Source of the DNA: Siphonodentalium dalli
Taxonomy: Eukaryota; Mollusca; Scaphopoda; Gadilida; Siphonodentaliidae
NCBI GenBank assembly: GCA_032622095.1
Contig: CP136063.1
Location: 265,415,426-265,479,425 of the forward strand
Length of the DNA: 64,000 nt
Reading direction: 5' to 3'
Shown piece by piece: positions 23,095 through 36,657 of this stretch (positions within the stretch are counted from its first letter, which is position 1; each line of letters begins with the position of its first letter). A model generated the notes under the pieces. The model searched no databases, was not told the origin of the DNA, and worked only from the letters and a program-made list of their open reading frames with translations. The position numbers and the translations under genes were made by a program.

Positions 23095-24118
23095 TGATTA
23101 GCCCCACGCAAGGTCACCGTTAGTCTCTTTAAAAAGGCGATGGTAATCGCTAACGGATGTATGTCTCTAGACACGGGGATGACTATACATCCATGTATAT
23201 ATCTAATCGTAATAATACTTTGAGATAAAATATTTTATCCTGGCATTCTTGTACCCCCCTGTCATCCATCCATGGCACATCTACGGTCGCTAAGCCAACT
23301 AACTACATTTTGTATTCAATGTATATATGACAATTATATAAGTTTCGTGAAAATAAAAGACATAATATTGTTCATGGACCTGTAGTGCCCTTCCCTCCCA
23401 TCACTGACTCGATTAGGGCCAGTTTTGTTTGTGTATAAGACACACCAATATATTCTTCGTATCATGTAGATGACTACTCAGTCAAACGTAGATTGCTAGT
23501 GTTATATGAACTATAGAAAACATATTAATGAGAATAGCAATTGACTAATGGCCTAGAAACAGGCTGAAGTCATGGCATAAAGGTATTCATCACTCATGTA
23601 TGGTTTGGGTCACTCAGTGAGGTTACACATTAACCGAACTCCAGGCAGAGTTATCTCCCATCGCTCCCATTTGGTAAGAATTTCTTACGTGTTCTTAGTT
23701 CTTATGTTTTAGTATTAAAATTGTATATGTCTGGCTCAGTTTATATTGTTCTTATCAATACCGAAATAATTACCATTATTGCAAACTTTTGGTGGTGAAA
23801 ATAAGATAATAGGTGACTAAATATAGTTCCGACGATATGTAAAAATAGATGTATCGGTCCGCAAAGTACCAGCCTTGTGGCAGTTCTATATCGCAGTGCT
23901 AACGTAGAGGGCGCTGCGTGGAGTTTGCATATTAACAATACACTGCGGAGTAGTCAAATTCGCGGAACAAATACAAAATAATAATTATGGTATAATTAAA
24001 ATACACACATCGTAGCCAAACGTACACTGGCGGTATTGTGGATTTACCCACTCGCCAAAGGCTCGTGGTTAAAACCACAGTTCCACTCGTGTTGAAAATA
24101 TTGTAATCTCGACTACTA
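23095..24118. other. Non-coding stretch
   Basis: No recognised gene. Short minus frames at 23741-24138 have no domain signal. Confidence 0.3.
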
Positions 24119-24120
24119 TA

Positions 24121-24564
24121 TGTGACCCGCCATATCAAATCCAGTCGGAAGTCGGGATTTTTTTACCCTGTGCCAATGCATTCTCTTATATATGCGAGTC
24201 GACCATATAAGAGAATGCATTGGCCTAACAACTTTTTATCATTTTTTTTAAAATAAATGTTTCTTACAATTTTTAGGACATAAAATAAAAAAACATCCAT
24301 TACCCTGCAGGGAGCCCCACACATATATATAAACATATAGAAGAGTGTCGTCTGCTCATGTTTGTCTGGGGCTCTGTATGGGTGAAATTATAAAATTGTT
24401 AAAGAATACAAGAACAAATTATTAAAATTGTAAAAAATTGTTAGACCAATGCATTCTCTTATATATGCGAGGCGACCTATGGTCGACTCGCATATATAAG
24501 AGAATGCATTGGCACAGGGTAAAAAAATCCCGACTTCCGACTGGATTTGATATGACGGGTCACA
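24121..24564. mobile_element. TGTGACCC-ended MITE next to E4
   Basis: A 444-bp element with about 50-bp inverted termini (TGTGACCCGCC inward), flanked by TA at 24119-24120 and 24565-24566. It contains a truncated hairpin (24172-24224) and a full 69-bp hairpin (24445-24513). The right end lies only about 38 bp inside intron 1 of E4. Confidence 0.85.
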
Positions 24565-24603
24565 TATGGGTGTATTCTATACGTGTACGCAAATAAGACT
24601 CAC

Positions 24604-24802
24604 AATCATCACTCGTGTTTATCTTGTAACTCGTGCTGCATGTCTCAATTCCAAAAACTTCTCCGCAACTCTTCCAGAGGCCACCCCACGATTGCGTTCT
24701 TACAATCATTTCGGTCATAAACCAGTAGGGCAACGCTATTGCCAGAATATGTACAATAAGTCCAAACAGTGCGACGACCACACCAATCATCTGAGCACCC
24801 AT
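24604..24802 (-). CDS. Claudin/PMP22-like first coding exon (E4)
   Basis: A 199-nt exon of 66 residues plus one base. MGAQMIGVVV opens membrane segment 1, ending AIALPYW27. Loop 1 shows W39, G41-L42-W43, C46 and C55, one residue later than E1 and E3 because of a one-residue longer loop. An N-T-S sequon is near residue 62. The ATG at 24802 is in a CAAGATGG context. The donor is T|GTGAGT (intron from 24603), the only one of the seven not GTAAGT, in the same phase 1. A MITE lies 38 bp beyond the donor. No further exons were found. Confidence 0.87.
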
Positions 24803-24902
24803 CTTGCGAAGTAAAGCGGCCTTGTTAACTAGATCTCAAAACCGATCACAAATTAACGACAGCACTGTTTCCTGGTCTGTCGCCCTGTGTAAACTTTGAT
24901 GG

Positions 24903-24911
24903 CTTTATATA
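24903..24911 (-). promoter_or_regulatory. TATA box of E4
   Basis: Minus strand TATATAAAG, about 101 bp upstream of the E4 ATG, implying a 5' UTR of roughly 70 nt. Confidence 0.7.
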
Positions 24912-25129
24912 TCACGTCCGTAGTTCACGACACCTGGGTGTTGTTAGATGATTATACTGGAGTAAATATGGTTTGGAATGCTATAGGAGAGAATAAACTA
25001 GATACTGAGTGAGTGGGCTCTGATTGGCCAAAGTCTTGTCATTTGTTTACATACAAAATACAGCACACCTTTTCCCTATAAATTCTCATATAGGTATGAT
25101 ATCAATTGGTACAGAAGTTATTCCTTTGT

Positions 25130-26390
25130 AGGGAAGTTATGCCAACCTGGAGAATGTAGCATTCTACTATCATCGCCGAAAATGTCAATGAAATCGACCA
25201 TACCACTCAATAGAAAACATCGTGTCAAAACTACGCTCAATTGTAAATATTTACATCTGGATTCTGGACGCAACAATCGGCGACAAACAAACACAAATGA
25301 TTTCGCCATCCAGAGTCAGTGCTTTTAATTAATATATCAGAATGACGGTGTGTGTTAGCAATTTGGATTAATATTCATAAAAAAACACAACTTTGAGCAA
25401 GACTATTCTCCATTTCTATTTGATCACCATACCGGAGTGTTTCACACCACTTTAACAATTGTAGTATTTTTAGTCCGGTTCTGACCCGAGTTAAGAAACC
25501 GCCGAACCTCCGCGTTTTATCGACAGTGAAGCGACAATTACGACAACAAGCTTGTATTTATTTATTATTACGACAACAAGCTTGTTTTATTTATTATTTA
25601 TTGGACATTTATAAGCGAGAAGCCCTGATATCTGTAAAATGTGCGGGTATAAGTTTATCGGTTAATTTCGATTAATTTTTGCGCTTTATAACCTTACACC
25701 GGCAACTAAATGATATCATTCGACGGACCATCTAAACCCGGCTGAGACAGGCTAGACATGAGATGACGAATCCGTCTGGACCGCGACATGAGATGACGAA
25801 TCCGTCTGGACCGCGATTTACATGGGTAGAGATGTACGCCTACATCATATTTATTGACGGACTGTCTATAAGATGAGAGTAGCGGCTTGCTATTTTCATG
25901 TCACAATTGATTCATTCTCACACGAGGGTTGTTATAAGCGTGTGCGTGTTCGCGCCAATTAATGGCGGACCAATCACCATTCTATCGACCTGCTTGTTGT
26001 CCGGCTGGTAACTGTGTAGTTATACGTTATTTCACAACTGGCATGTGCTCGAAATGATCGCCTATCGCAAGTATCAACCCTTTAAAATGATGTGTATATT
26101 GGGTGATCATATTGAGTTTGATAATAATCTTTCTCAAAGTAGTTATATGTTACGAATAGTAATCCAAATATACACCGTCATTCTTATATATTAATTAAAT
26201 GCAATGACTCTCGGTGGCGAAATCATTTGTGTTAGATTATCGCCGATAGTTGCGTCCCGAATCGAGATGTAAATATTTACAATTTGGCGTAATTCGGAAG
26301 ATGTTTCTATGGAGTGGTATCGTCGATTTCTTTGAAATTTTCGGTGATGTTAGTAGATGCTACATTCCCAAAGTTGGAATAGCGCCCGAG
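25130..26390. mobile_element. Foldback-type element with about 230-bp inverted ends
   Basis: 25130-25365 and 26173-26385 are diverged inverted copies. Shared blocks include 'tgtaaatatttaca' and the complement pairs around 'gcgacaaac' and 'aaatgatttcgcca'. Both arms translate to a CRRL/RPESRCKYLQ-like shadow peptide. The middle holds two short direct repeats: 'acgacaacaagcttgt' (twice, about 25540-25580) and 'catgagatgacgaatccgtc' (twice, about 25757-25815). Confidence 0.6.
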
Positions 26391-29150
26391 TATACTAACC
26401 TATCAATTTCACGCATCCGAACAAGTCCATAATATGTCTTTAATAAATCATGGAATTTCACCCCCCCCCCACCAAGAAGCAATACAACAAACGAATATGC
26501 ATATCTTCTACTTCAGGAATTTGTCAATCTAAAAGGATTGTTTGCCTGGAAATTTCCATAACCGCGCGATTAGATGTGTGCCATTTGTCTCAATTTATCA
26601 CAGATACTCATGCAGCGAAACACACGAATATATCTGATATATTTCCTAAACTCTGACGGTTACGTACAGTCTGGTTGCACTCTGTATATACTTTACATGG
26701 ACGTCCGTGCAAACGTTGTAGTCTATATTGTATTCAGTATAATGTACAGGCCCTGAAATGTCTCATAGGCGCAACATTTTATGCAAATAAATCCCACTCA
26801 TATGCGTCTGTAGCAGGTCATATTACTCAATATATTGATATCCATATGCCCTGATTACCTCATAACCGTTAAGTATACTGGATTCAACAACACCCCCGTG
26901 TACGTGGTATCGCCAAAACCGAGGGTATCGCCAAAACCGAGAAAATGGGAAAGTCATTTTCACGTTTGATATGGGGATATGTTTGTTTCTCGTCGTAAAA
27001 CAGACAACGAACAACGCATGTGTATGTCCACATGAAGCGGGGGTATTTATCCACCCGCTGGCAATCAGTTTTCCCAGATCAAACCATTTAATATTTTTTG
27101 GAGAATTTTTTCAATAGTTTTTTTGCTTTTGCTCACTCAAATTTTCGAGAACATCCACCCACTAGTATAGTTCCTGGATTTCCACGCTGCCAAAACAAAT
27201 GCCGGTATATAGTTGAATCTATCAATGAAGCATAGGATTGAACAGAATTTTAAAAATCAGTGTCGTTTTCAATATCCGCGCGATATGGATGGACCACTGT
27301 CGGCCCAGAGAGATGTTAACGCCGCAGATGAAGATGTCACCAAACACCGAACATCTGTGCAGTAAATATGCGTATCACTTAATGAGTTTTGACGAGTTTT
27401 CGAGTGTTTTTATGTGTATCTGAGACTGACCAATTGGACTGCGAATGTCATCTGAAATATGAATCCATAACATATTCGAAATATTGTGTACATATCTTTT
27501 ATGAATGTATTTCAATTGAAATTAAGTGAACATCCATCTCAGCATTTAGATTTGCGATCTCAAAAAGGTGAATGAATGATAACGCGATGCCTTGATCACA
27601 CGTACGTGGATGCTGTCGTTCGTATGCATGCAGCTAACCGGATATTCGTTTAGTATTAACATGCTTGGAGTTTGCATATAGACCACACATGCAGGACAAC
27701 ACGCCTTTTCAACGATTTGTTATAATCATGTTTATTTTACAGACTTTATGACTCGTTCCCACTCGAGTAGACCGTTACGCGACAATGACATCGAACCATC
27801 TTATCGAATATACATCTATCGTATAGATACAAATTATGCAATTATGGCTTTTTAAAGAGTTTCATTTCCTGCGAATACTGGCCAGCGGGATTTGTTAACA
27901 CTGAAGCCTATGTAAATCATTTGGTGTATTGTAACCTGATTTACCAGTCGCTAAACTATAAGATGGAGTTATCCCGCGTCTATCGCAATTCGAGTCAACC
28001 GTGTTGCTCCCCGACGTAAAACAAGACCACAATGGCTGCGGACACACGTACCACAGTTGCGATGGCATAGTAGGTGTGACCATTTATTATGGTGCAATTT
28101 TGGTGACAATTGATCGGCATATTTCTGTGCCATAGCTAGCCTATCGCCCGCTGAGTTTTCGCACAACGAGTTGACTCGACCGATTAACCCATGGCTTTTC
28201 ACCAAGGCTGATCTCTACTCATTACGTTTTGCTACATTGTGTTATCTACGATATATATAATTGCACGATAGATCGTCCAGAATTGTGTTTGACCGTGGCA
28301 ATCCCTCTTTCACTCACATACCATGCATGCAGTACGTTTTGTTGATATGATCTCAATTCATGTTTATCCACTTATATAAATTTCATGCGTATTAAGACAG
28401 TTCCCCAATTGCGGTTTTTATTTTGCGACGTTTAGTTCTCCACATAATTCCGCTAATATTATCACTTGGGCCAATTAAGCTGCGTCGGAAATATTGGGGG
28501 AACTGTAGCTGCGAGAAAGTATCTGGAATAAACAAAGCGAACTATATACAAGGACCAAAAACAAGAAAAAGACTGATTATAACGAAAGGGGGACTAAATA
28601 CTAAATCCGGCCATTTATGGGACCATCTCCTTTTATACTCAACATAATATATGCAACAAATGAATGAATTTGAGCCATGATTTAGTGCAAAATACACTCA
28701 TGTGCTCTGTGAAAATGAGTTTATGACTAGAGTACTCAAATGGCCGGATTTAGTATACAGTACCGCTTTAAATTAGTGGCTCAATATTCAGTACGGAAAT
28801 GAGACAAAATGGAAAACGTTCTTTATGTTTACCATATCAGGAATATCCTGACAGCGGACGCTCTTTGGTGTATTGTCTTCTGAAAAGGTCCTTTTTTCTC
28901 TTTCTGATGCATTACTTGAATATGTTTTAGTGGAACTTAGAGTTCGCATATTAATTAGTAGTTCACGTATTTATCGACCTACATGTAAGTTGATCCTTGG
29001 TGAAGCTTCGGACAGCTAAATGGCTTTGTTATTTTCAAAAAATGAGTTGCTTTGTTTCAAATCAGACCAAATATCCAAATAATACCACTATTGAGAAGTC
29101 CCGGTACTCGCGCGTGGTCCGATACTCCGAACGTTTGCCTGTCTCCAGAT
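26391..29150. other. Long mostly unique stretch, nothing recognised
   Basis: Contains a poly-C run near 26461, a doubled 'gtatcgccaaaaccgag' (about 26907-26942), and an inverted pair around 'actaaatccggccattt' (about 28600-28622 and 28738-28757) that may mark a small MITE. Minus frames at 27895-28205 show no known domain. Confidence 0.3.
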
Positions 29151-29153
29151 GTC

Positions 29154-29665
29154 TTAAAGGCACGGGCGGCGTTCGTTGCAGAAATATTCATATTTGTTCG
29201 CCATCAACAGAAGGAATATTAAAAAATATATAGGTTTGTTCATATGCCAAACAAAATCAGTGCGTATATAGTATATTGTCGTCAAGACGTACGACTGTAT
29301 ACGTAAACAAGAGCCTGCTCGTGTTACAGAAGTTTTGCTTATGTTGATATAACACAGCGCAATTCTATTGGTTAATCACACACACATGATATAAACGCTC
29401 TTTATTATTTCCATATCAGGAAAACAGTAACAAATAACGCTCTTTGTGTTTACCATATCCGGATATAAACAAAAGCCAGGTTCTGCAACGTTTTCTACTT
29501 TTTTTTTTACATATTTGACAATAGCATTCTGCTTATGCCATATTTCTGATTGGTATAAGAACAAAATCTGTCTATATTTTACTCTTATTTTTTGTTTATG
29601 GCGGTTTTTGACGGAGGTTAATATTTTAACAGCACAACCAACGCCAACGCCGCCCGTATCTTTAA
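29154..29665. mobile_element. MITE family A, copy 3, fused to the 66-bp satellite
   Basis: Begins TTAAAGGCACGGGCGGCGTT and runs colinear with the other copies to GCCGCCCGTATCTTTAA. Its right terminus is the first unit of the satellite that follows. Confidence 0.7.
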
Positions 29666-32600
29666 TGTTACTAAGGGCCATTAATCTGAAGTTCCGGACT
29701 GGTTGGAATATTAAGCCGCCCGTATCTTTAATGTTACTAAGGGCCATTAATCTGAAGTTGCGGACTGGTTGGAATATTAAGCCGCCCGTATCTTTAATGT
29801 TACTAAGGGCCATTAATCTGAAGTTCCGGACTGGTTGGAATATTAAGCCGCCCGTATCTTTAATGTTACTAAGGGCCATTAATCTGAAGTTCCGGACTGG
29901 TTGGAATATTAAGCCGCCCGTATCTTTAATGTTACTAAGGGCCATTAATCTGAAGTTCGGACTGGTTGGAATATTAAGCCGCCCGTGTCTTTAATGTTAC
30001 TAAGGGCCATTAATCTGAAGTTCCGGATTGGTTGGAATATTAAGCCGCCCGTGTCTTTAATGTTACTAAGGGCCATTAATCTGAAGTTTCGGACTGGTTG
30101 GAATATTAAGCCGCCCGTATCTTTAATGTTACTAAGGGCCATAAATCTGAAGTTCCGGACTGGTTGGAATATTAAGCCGCCCGTATCTTTAATGTTACTA
30201 AGGGCCATTAATACGAAGTTCCGGACTGGTTGGAATATTAAGCCTCCCGTATCTTTAATGTTACTAAGGGCCATTAATCTGAAGTTCCGGACTGGTTGGA
30301 ATATTAAGCCGCCCGTATCTTTAATGTTACTAAGGGCCATTAATCTGAAGTTCCGGACTGGTTGGAATATTAAGCCGCCCGTATCTTTAATGTTACTAAG
30401 GGCCATTAATCTGAAGTTCCGGACTGGTTGGAATATTAAGCCGCCCGTATCTTTAATGTTACTAAGGGCCATTAATACGAAGTTCCGGACTGGTTGGAAT
30501 ATTAAGCCGCCCGTATCTTTAATGTTACTAAGGGCCATTAATCTGAAGTTCCAGACTGGTTGGAATATTAAGCCGCCCGTATCTTTAATGTTACTAAGGG
30601 CCATTAATCTGAAGTTCCGGACTGGTTGGAATATTAAGCCGCCCGTATCTTTAATGTTACTAAGGGCCATTAATACGAAGTTCCGGACTGGTTGGAATAT
30701 TAAGCCGCCCGTATCTTTAATGTTACTAAGGGCCATTAATCTGAAGTTCCGGACTGGTTGGAATATTAAGCCGCCCGTATCTTTAATGTTACTAAGGGCC
30801 ATTAATCTGAAGTTCCGGACTGGTTGGAATATTAAGCCGCCCGTATCTTTAATGTTACTAAGGGCCATTAATCTGAAGTTCCGGACTGGTTGGAATATTA
30901 AGCCGCCCGTATCTTTAATGTTACTAAGGGCCATTAATACGAAGTTCCGGACTGGTTGGAATATTAAGCCGCCCGTATCTTTAATGTTACTAAGGGCCAT
31001 TAATACGAAGTTCCGGACTGGTTGGAATATTAAGCCGCCCGTATCTTTAATGTTACTAAGGGCCATTAATCTGAAGTTCCGGACTGGTTGGAATATTAAG
31101 CCGCCCGTATCTTTAATGTTACTAAGGGCCATTAATCTGAAGTTCCGGACTGGTTGGAATATTAAGCCGCCCGTATCTTTAATGTTACTAAGGGCCATTA
31201 ATCTGAAGTTCCGGACTGGTTGGAATATTAAGCCGCCCGTATCTTTAATGTTACTAAGGGCCATTAATCTGAAGTTCCGGACTGGTTGGAATATTAAGCC
31301 GACCGTATCTTTAATGTTACTAAGGGCCATTAATACGAAGTTCCGGACTGGTTGGAATATTAAGCCGCCCGTATCTTTAATGTTACTAAGGGCCATTAAT
31401 CTGAAGTTCCGGACTGGTTGGAATATTAAGCCGCCCGTATCTTTAATGTTACTAAGGGCCATTAATCTGAAGTTCCGGACTGGTTGGAATATTAAGCCGC
31501 CCGTATCTTTAATGTTACTAAGGGCCATTAATACGAAGTTCCGGACTGGTTGGAATATTAAGCCACCCGTATCTTTAATGTTACTAAGGGCCATTAATCT
31601 GAAGTTCCGGACTGGTTGGAATATTAAGTCGCCCGTATCTTTAATGTTACTAAGGGCCATTAATCTGAAGTTCCGGACTGGTTGGAATATTAAGCCGCCC
31701 GTATCTTTAATGTTACTAAGGGGCCATTAATCTGAAGTTCCGGACTGGTTGGAATATTAAGCCGCCCGTATCTTTAATGTTACTAAGGGCCATTAATACG
31801 AAGTTCCGGACTGGTTGGAATATTAAGCCGCCCGTATCTTTAATGTTACTAAGGGCCATTAATCTGAAGTTCCGGACTGGTTGGAATATTAAGCCGCCCG
31901 TATCTTTAATGTTACTAAGGGCCATTAATCTGAAGTTCCGGACTGGTTGGAATATTAAGCCGCCCGTATCTTTAATGTTACTAAGGGCCATTAATACGAA
32001 GTTCCGGACTGGTTGGAATATTAAGCCGCCCGTATCTTTAATGTTACTAAGGGCCATTAATCTGAAGTTCCGGACTGGTTGGAATATTAAGCCGCCCGTA
32101 TCTTTAATGTTACTAAGGGCCATTAATCTGAAGTTCCGGACTGGTTGGAATATTAGCCGCCCGTATCTTTAATGTTACTAAGGGCCATTAATCTGAAGTT
32201 CCGGACTGGTTGGAATATTAAGCCGCCCGTATCTTTAATGTTACTAAGGGCCATTAATACGAAGTTCCGGACTGGTTGGAATATTAAGCCGCCCGTATCT
32301 TTAATGTTACTAAGGGCCATTAATCTGACGTTCCGGACTGGTTGGAATATTAAGCCGCCCGTATCTTTAATGTTACTAAGGGCCATTAATACGAAGTTCC
32401 GGACTGGTTGGAATATTAAGCCGCCCGTATCTTTAATGTTACTAAGGGCCATTAATCTGAAGTTCCGGACTGGTTGGAATATTAAGCCGCCCGTATCTTT
32501 AATGTTACTAAGGGCCATTAATCTGAAGTTCCGGACTGGTTGGAATATTAAGCCGCCCGTATCTTTAATGTTACTAAGGGCCATTAATCTGAAGTTCCGG

Positions 32601-32856
32601 ACTGGTTGGAATATTAAGCCGCCCGTATCTTTAATGTTACTAAGGGCCATTAATCTGAAGTTCCGGACTGGTTGGAATATTAAGCCGCCCGTATCTTTAA
32701 TGTTACTAAGGGCCATTAATACGAAGTTCCGGACTGGTTGGAATATTAAGCCGCCCGTATCTTTAATGTTACTAAGGGCCATTAATCTGAAGTTCCGGAC
32801 TGGTTGGAATATTAAGGGCCATTAATCTGAAATTCCGGACTGGTTGGAATATTAAG
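29650..32856. repeat. 66-bp satellite, about 48 units
   Basis: Each unit is the MITE A right end ('ccgcccgtatctttaa') followed by about 50 bp ('tgttactaagggccattaat', 'ctgaagttccggactggttg'). The period of 66 (22 codons) has no stop in one frame of each strand, producing overlapping frames of up to 571 and 581 codons. Breaks match single indels near 29957, 31720, 32154 and a shortened unit near 32815. A minority variant has 'aatacgaag' for 'aatctgaag'. Not a gene. Confidence 0.95.
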
Positions 32857-34467
32857 CAATGAGAACCATGTTTAACTAATGTTGCGCCAGACTGTGGAAC
32901 GTTTATACCAAAGTTTAGGGTGAGGCACCAACACCCCTGTCAGCACGTACCTGATACTGCATAATGTGAGTGCCGAATGATAATCAACTAACTAATAGCA
33001 ATCGGACTTCATTGTTTTAGAATACCAATTATTGCACATTTCCCATGATATTATATGAACAGGAACATGACCAGATGCTCGTTCGTGTTCACCTTGGAAT
33101 GTGTAACTCTACCCCTTGACTTATATCTAAATTTCAAGTCCTATGAATTCCATGTTCCCCCTCCCTGTATGGGAATTTTCAATTGATTTCGATTTACCGA
33201 AAGTATCTAGTTATTCGACTTTTGGTCTAAAACAACATGTCACACTACATTCTCGTTGGAATACAACACTTTTAAAACAAATCCATCTTACTTTTGTTCT
33301 AAAATTTCCAACAAATGTTGTGCCAGTCATGAACTTTCCAACTGTTGAAAATCGTGGCCAAAATTGCAGGAGTAGGTTGGTGGGGAGGGGGTTATAACAC
33401 CCCAACTCCAGTCGCCAGATATATGTACATTATTGAATTGTGAAAAATATCCGCTGTAGTTGGTGCACTTTACGACATCGTTAAAACTGATTTATCGATC
33501 GCGAGAAAGTATAACGAATCAACACTAAACCACACCCAACAGCTTATTTCCCCATATATGGTGTGGTGTGCGGTGTTTCTAAACCACCACCACTCGAACA
33601 GGTGGACAGCGACAGAACACGTGGGCTGGGTGTGTCTCTTCCCATAAAGTGTCACAATTGGAAATTGCATGCAACCAACATTAATTGAACATTTCAAACA
33701 GAAAATAGATTTACATTTCTGATAGTTTAATTGTTCGACCAATATTTTAGTGTAAAACATTCTTTGAGCGCACAGGTCTAATATTGTCCTAAATTAACCC
33801 GTTATTTGTTATTAACCCTTTCAGTGCCAGGTCCGATTTTTGTATCAACCCATATACCCTGTGCCAATGCATTCTCTTATATATGCGAGTCGACCATATG
33901 TCATATATAAGAGAATGCATAGGCCTAACAATTTTTCATCATTTGTTATTATTTGTAACATTTTTTTTACAATTTTAATAATTTTTTCTTATATTCTTTA
34001 ACAGACTTATTTTGTAGGTTTAGTGCCAGGGAATCTTACGTTTTTCATGTGCATCAAAATTATTACTATGAATACTTGGTGATAGTTTTGAGTTATAACA
34101 TGCCCCTAAGGTTTTATCCAGTTTGTTTTTAAATTCGCTATAGCATGCTTAAGCATACCCAAATCAACTCAAAAAAATCTAAAAAACAAATCGTTGGCCA
34201 GTAGTTCAGATAACAAGTTCAACAAACTACCATTGTGAACTTATTATCTGAAAATTTCCCGCAAATTACTAAAAATCCATCTTCACTTGTCTTATCTGTT
34301 TTGTCTGTGTTATTTCCTGAACGTCCATCCAAATGAATAATATAGCAATCCTATGTATATACGTTTATAACAGACTGGAAGAATAATATAGCAATCCTAT
34401 GTATACGTTTATAACAGACTGGAAGAATCTATCTATAGTAAAGAGACGAACGATGGCCTACTATAGC

Positions 34468-34575
34468 CTAGGCACCACATTAGGTGGGGAGTCCATTGTC
34501 ACCGAGGGACCACATTAGGTGGGGAGTCCATTGTCACCAAGGCACCACATTAGGTGGGGTGTCCATTGTCACCGA
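34468..34575. repeat. About 37-bp repeat, 3 units
   Basis: Three units of 'ggcaccacattaggtgggg'+'agtccattgtcacc', also at about 43318-43425 in the duplicate. An 'aataatatagcaatcctatg' repeat (two units) precedes it at about 34338-34400. Confidence 0.75.
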
Positions 34576-35084
34576 ATTTAAGGGACCACATTTGTCTTGA
34601 GGCCTAACTATTCCAATTTGAGAATCCGGATATTGCCGACCCCTAACAGGACGCGTAATAAAATTATTCTGATTTGTCCAATGGTACCAATGCATTTTTA
34701 GATGACACCACACCATTTTCTATTCGATGCAGATCACATATTAAGTTTAAACAAAAAGGAAACCCTCTTTTTCTTCCATTTGACCGATTATCACGTACCC
34801 TAACAGTTAGTTGTAGCCATATTCGATAAATTCACGCCATCACGACGGCAAGCATTGGGACGCGTCATGAACTTATTCATCGATTCAGTCAAATAGTTTC
34901 CTTTCAACGCCCACGTAATTATTGTTGCACATGATATGGCCACATATTTGGTATCATTGGAAAATAGTCCATAAAATGATTCAACGAGAAAGAAGATATA
35001 TAATTATATAGCATTGTATTCGGACGGTGTAAACAATCTTAAATGCCCATTTAATTATATTATATAGTGCCTTGATATACGACT

Positions 35085-35328
35085 TTAACCCTTTACCCAA
35101 CTTTATGCCAATGCATTCTCTTATATATGCGAGGCGACCTATGGTCGACTCGCATATATAAGAGAATGCATTGGCACAGGGCATAACTGTAACCATCACA
35201 ATGTGGTCAATGAGCCGGTTCCAATGATATCCATATTTGTATGGTTTTATTGAGACAGACCCAAGATAATTTAGGCTGTTGCAGCTTTATTTGGCCGTTT
35301 TTGGCCGGTTTGTTGGGTAAAGGGTTAA
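35085..35328. mobile_element. MITE with TTAACCCTTTACCCAAC ends (copy 1)
   Basis: A 244-bp element with 17-bp terminal inverted repeats TTAACCCTTTACCCAAC. The CCC start next to TTAA is piggyBac-like. One 69-bp hairpin (35107-35175) sits inside, so the hairpin module has been inserted or shared. Confidence 0.75.
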
Positions 35329-36657
35329 CAAGCTATGGCATAAAATATGATTGCAATACTATAATTCATCACCTATAATTTTGGAACATCTACGTCTCAG
35401 AAGTAATTGAAAATAGCTGAAATCATAGAAACATTTCCCCATGTCTCGCTCCCAGAATGCAACAGAATTCCAACTAAGATATAGAGTTATTCCCTTTCCA
35501 TTGAAAATAACACACTTTGCTCAACAATTTAGATGAAAATTAAACATAAAAACTCGTCGGTACCTCAACAAAACAGTTTATTACACCGGATAAGTTGACA
35601 ATACAATGTTTCGGAGCTTCATCTTTCAAATGGTATATAATATGGCATTTATTTTATATAATGTGACGTGGGGGCTCGAAAATTAAGTCGGCCTTTAACC
35701 CTCCCCAATGTTGCCATTTTGACATGAACAATGATGAACATATAGCGACCACACGATTAAGACATATCAGAAAATGATGTACACATGCGATTTGCATATT
35801 CGTTTTGGGAAAATTCCCAATTCAACATGATGTCCAAAATGGGCAGTTGGTATCTGAATATGCTGAATTTCTGCGATATGTGCACACATTAACGCCAAAT
35901 TCCTAATAAACGATATCTGTATATGTCTGTCCCAAAATGGCGGCCAAAATTGACAAAATCAAATCAAATTTACATTTCGTTAAAATTGAATAGCTAGTCA
36001 TATACAAGAGTGACCAAATGCCCGAATTATGCAAGGAAGAATGGATGGAAGTATATGTATAAGAGAAACTTTTTATCAGAGCAGGGGGGAGTCGGAAAAA
36101 AATTGCAGGCATTTTTGACTTTCGATCATTGTTGGGACCCACCCACGTACCCCCGCATCCAACTTTTTTTCCGTTTTCGGCAGTTTTTTCCGACCACTTT
36201 TGGACACCCCACCCTCCTTAACACTAAAACAGAGATTTGCGGGGGGGGGGGGGGGGGTTCACTGTAAACAGCTGTATATGAATTTATGTGCATACTATTA
36301 GTCATGGATGTTAGCATTGACATGTAAATAGGGACAAGTCATTTTGGGGTCATTCGGTCCAAAAAAAACATGGCTGCCAGCAGCCATCTTGGATTTCAAA
36401 ATTCAATCCATTAGCATGGGCTACAGGATATACTGTTTGTCTGATCGTCATGAAATTTGTCATTTATGTTAATATTGACATATGGATGTGTTCTAAGCCA
36501 AACTCATTGCAAAAACAGTCAAAAAGACTTGCAGGAAAAATATTTTTGAGTTGCGGAAAAAATTGTTTGTTGGTCCTATCGACCACCAACCCACCCCGGC
36601 ATACGTGCCCGGAAAAAATATTCCACCCCCCCCCCCCCCGATCAGAGATGAAAACAC

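Larger units (their letters stand above)
32939..36657. repeat. Segmental tandem duplication, copy 1 (A-B, 3.72 kb)
   Basis: 32939-34445 (A) matches 36658-38168 and 34439-36657 (B) matches 43288-45611, in the same order and orientation with a low level of differences. The left edge, central junction and right edge fit a simple tandem duplication. The contents are non-coding repeats, hairpins and poly-G/C tracts. Confidence 0.88.

Noticed and set aside
19222-23097. Cys-rich 12-residue repeat protein (CRCRCFAGILSG)
   Set aside because: Minisatellite translation, broken many times by 38-bp units; no promoter, signal peptide or conserved flank.
29945-32825. Overlapping frames of up to 571 and 581 codons on both strands
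   Set aside because: They are readings of a 66-bp satellite that is stop-free on both strands; breaks coincide with single indels and there is no non-repeat protein sequence.
36010-36323. Frames with poly-Gly or poly-Pro runs (also at 44851-45274)
   Set aside because: They arise from poly-G/C tracts in duplicated non-coding DNA, and the tract length differs between copies.
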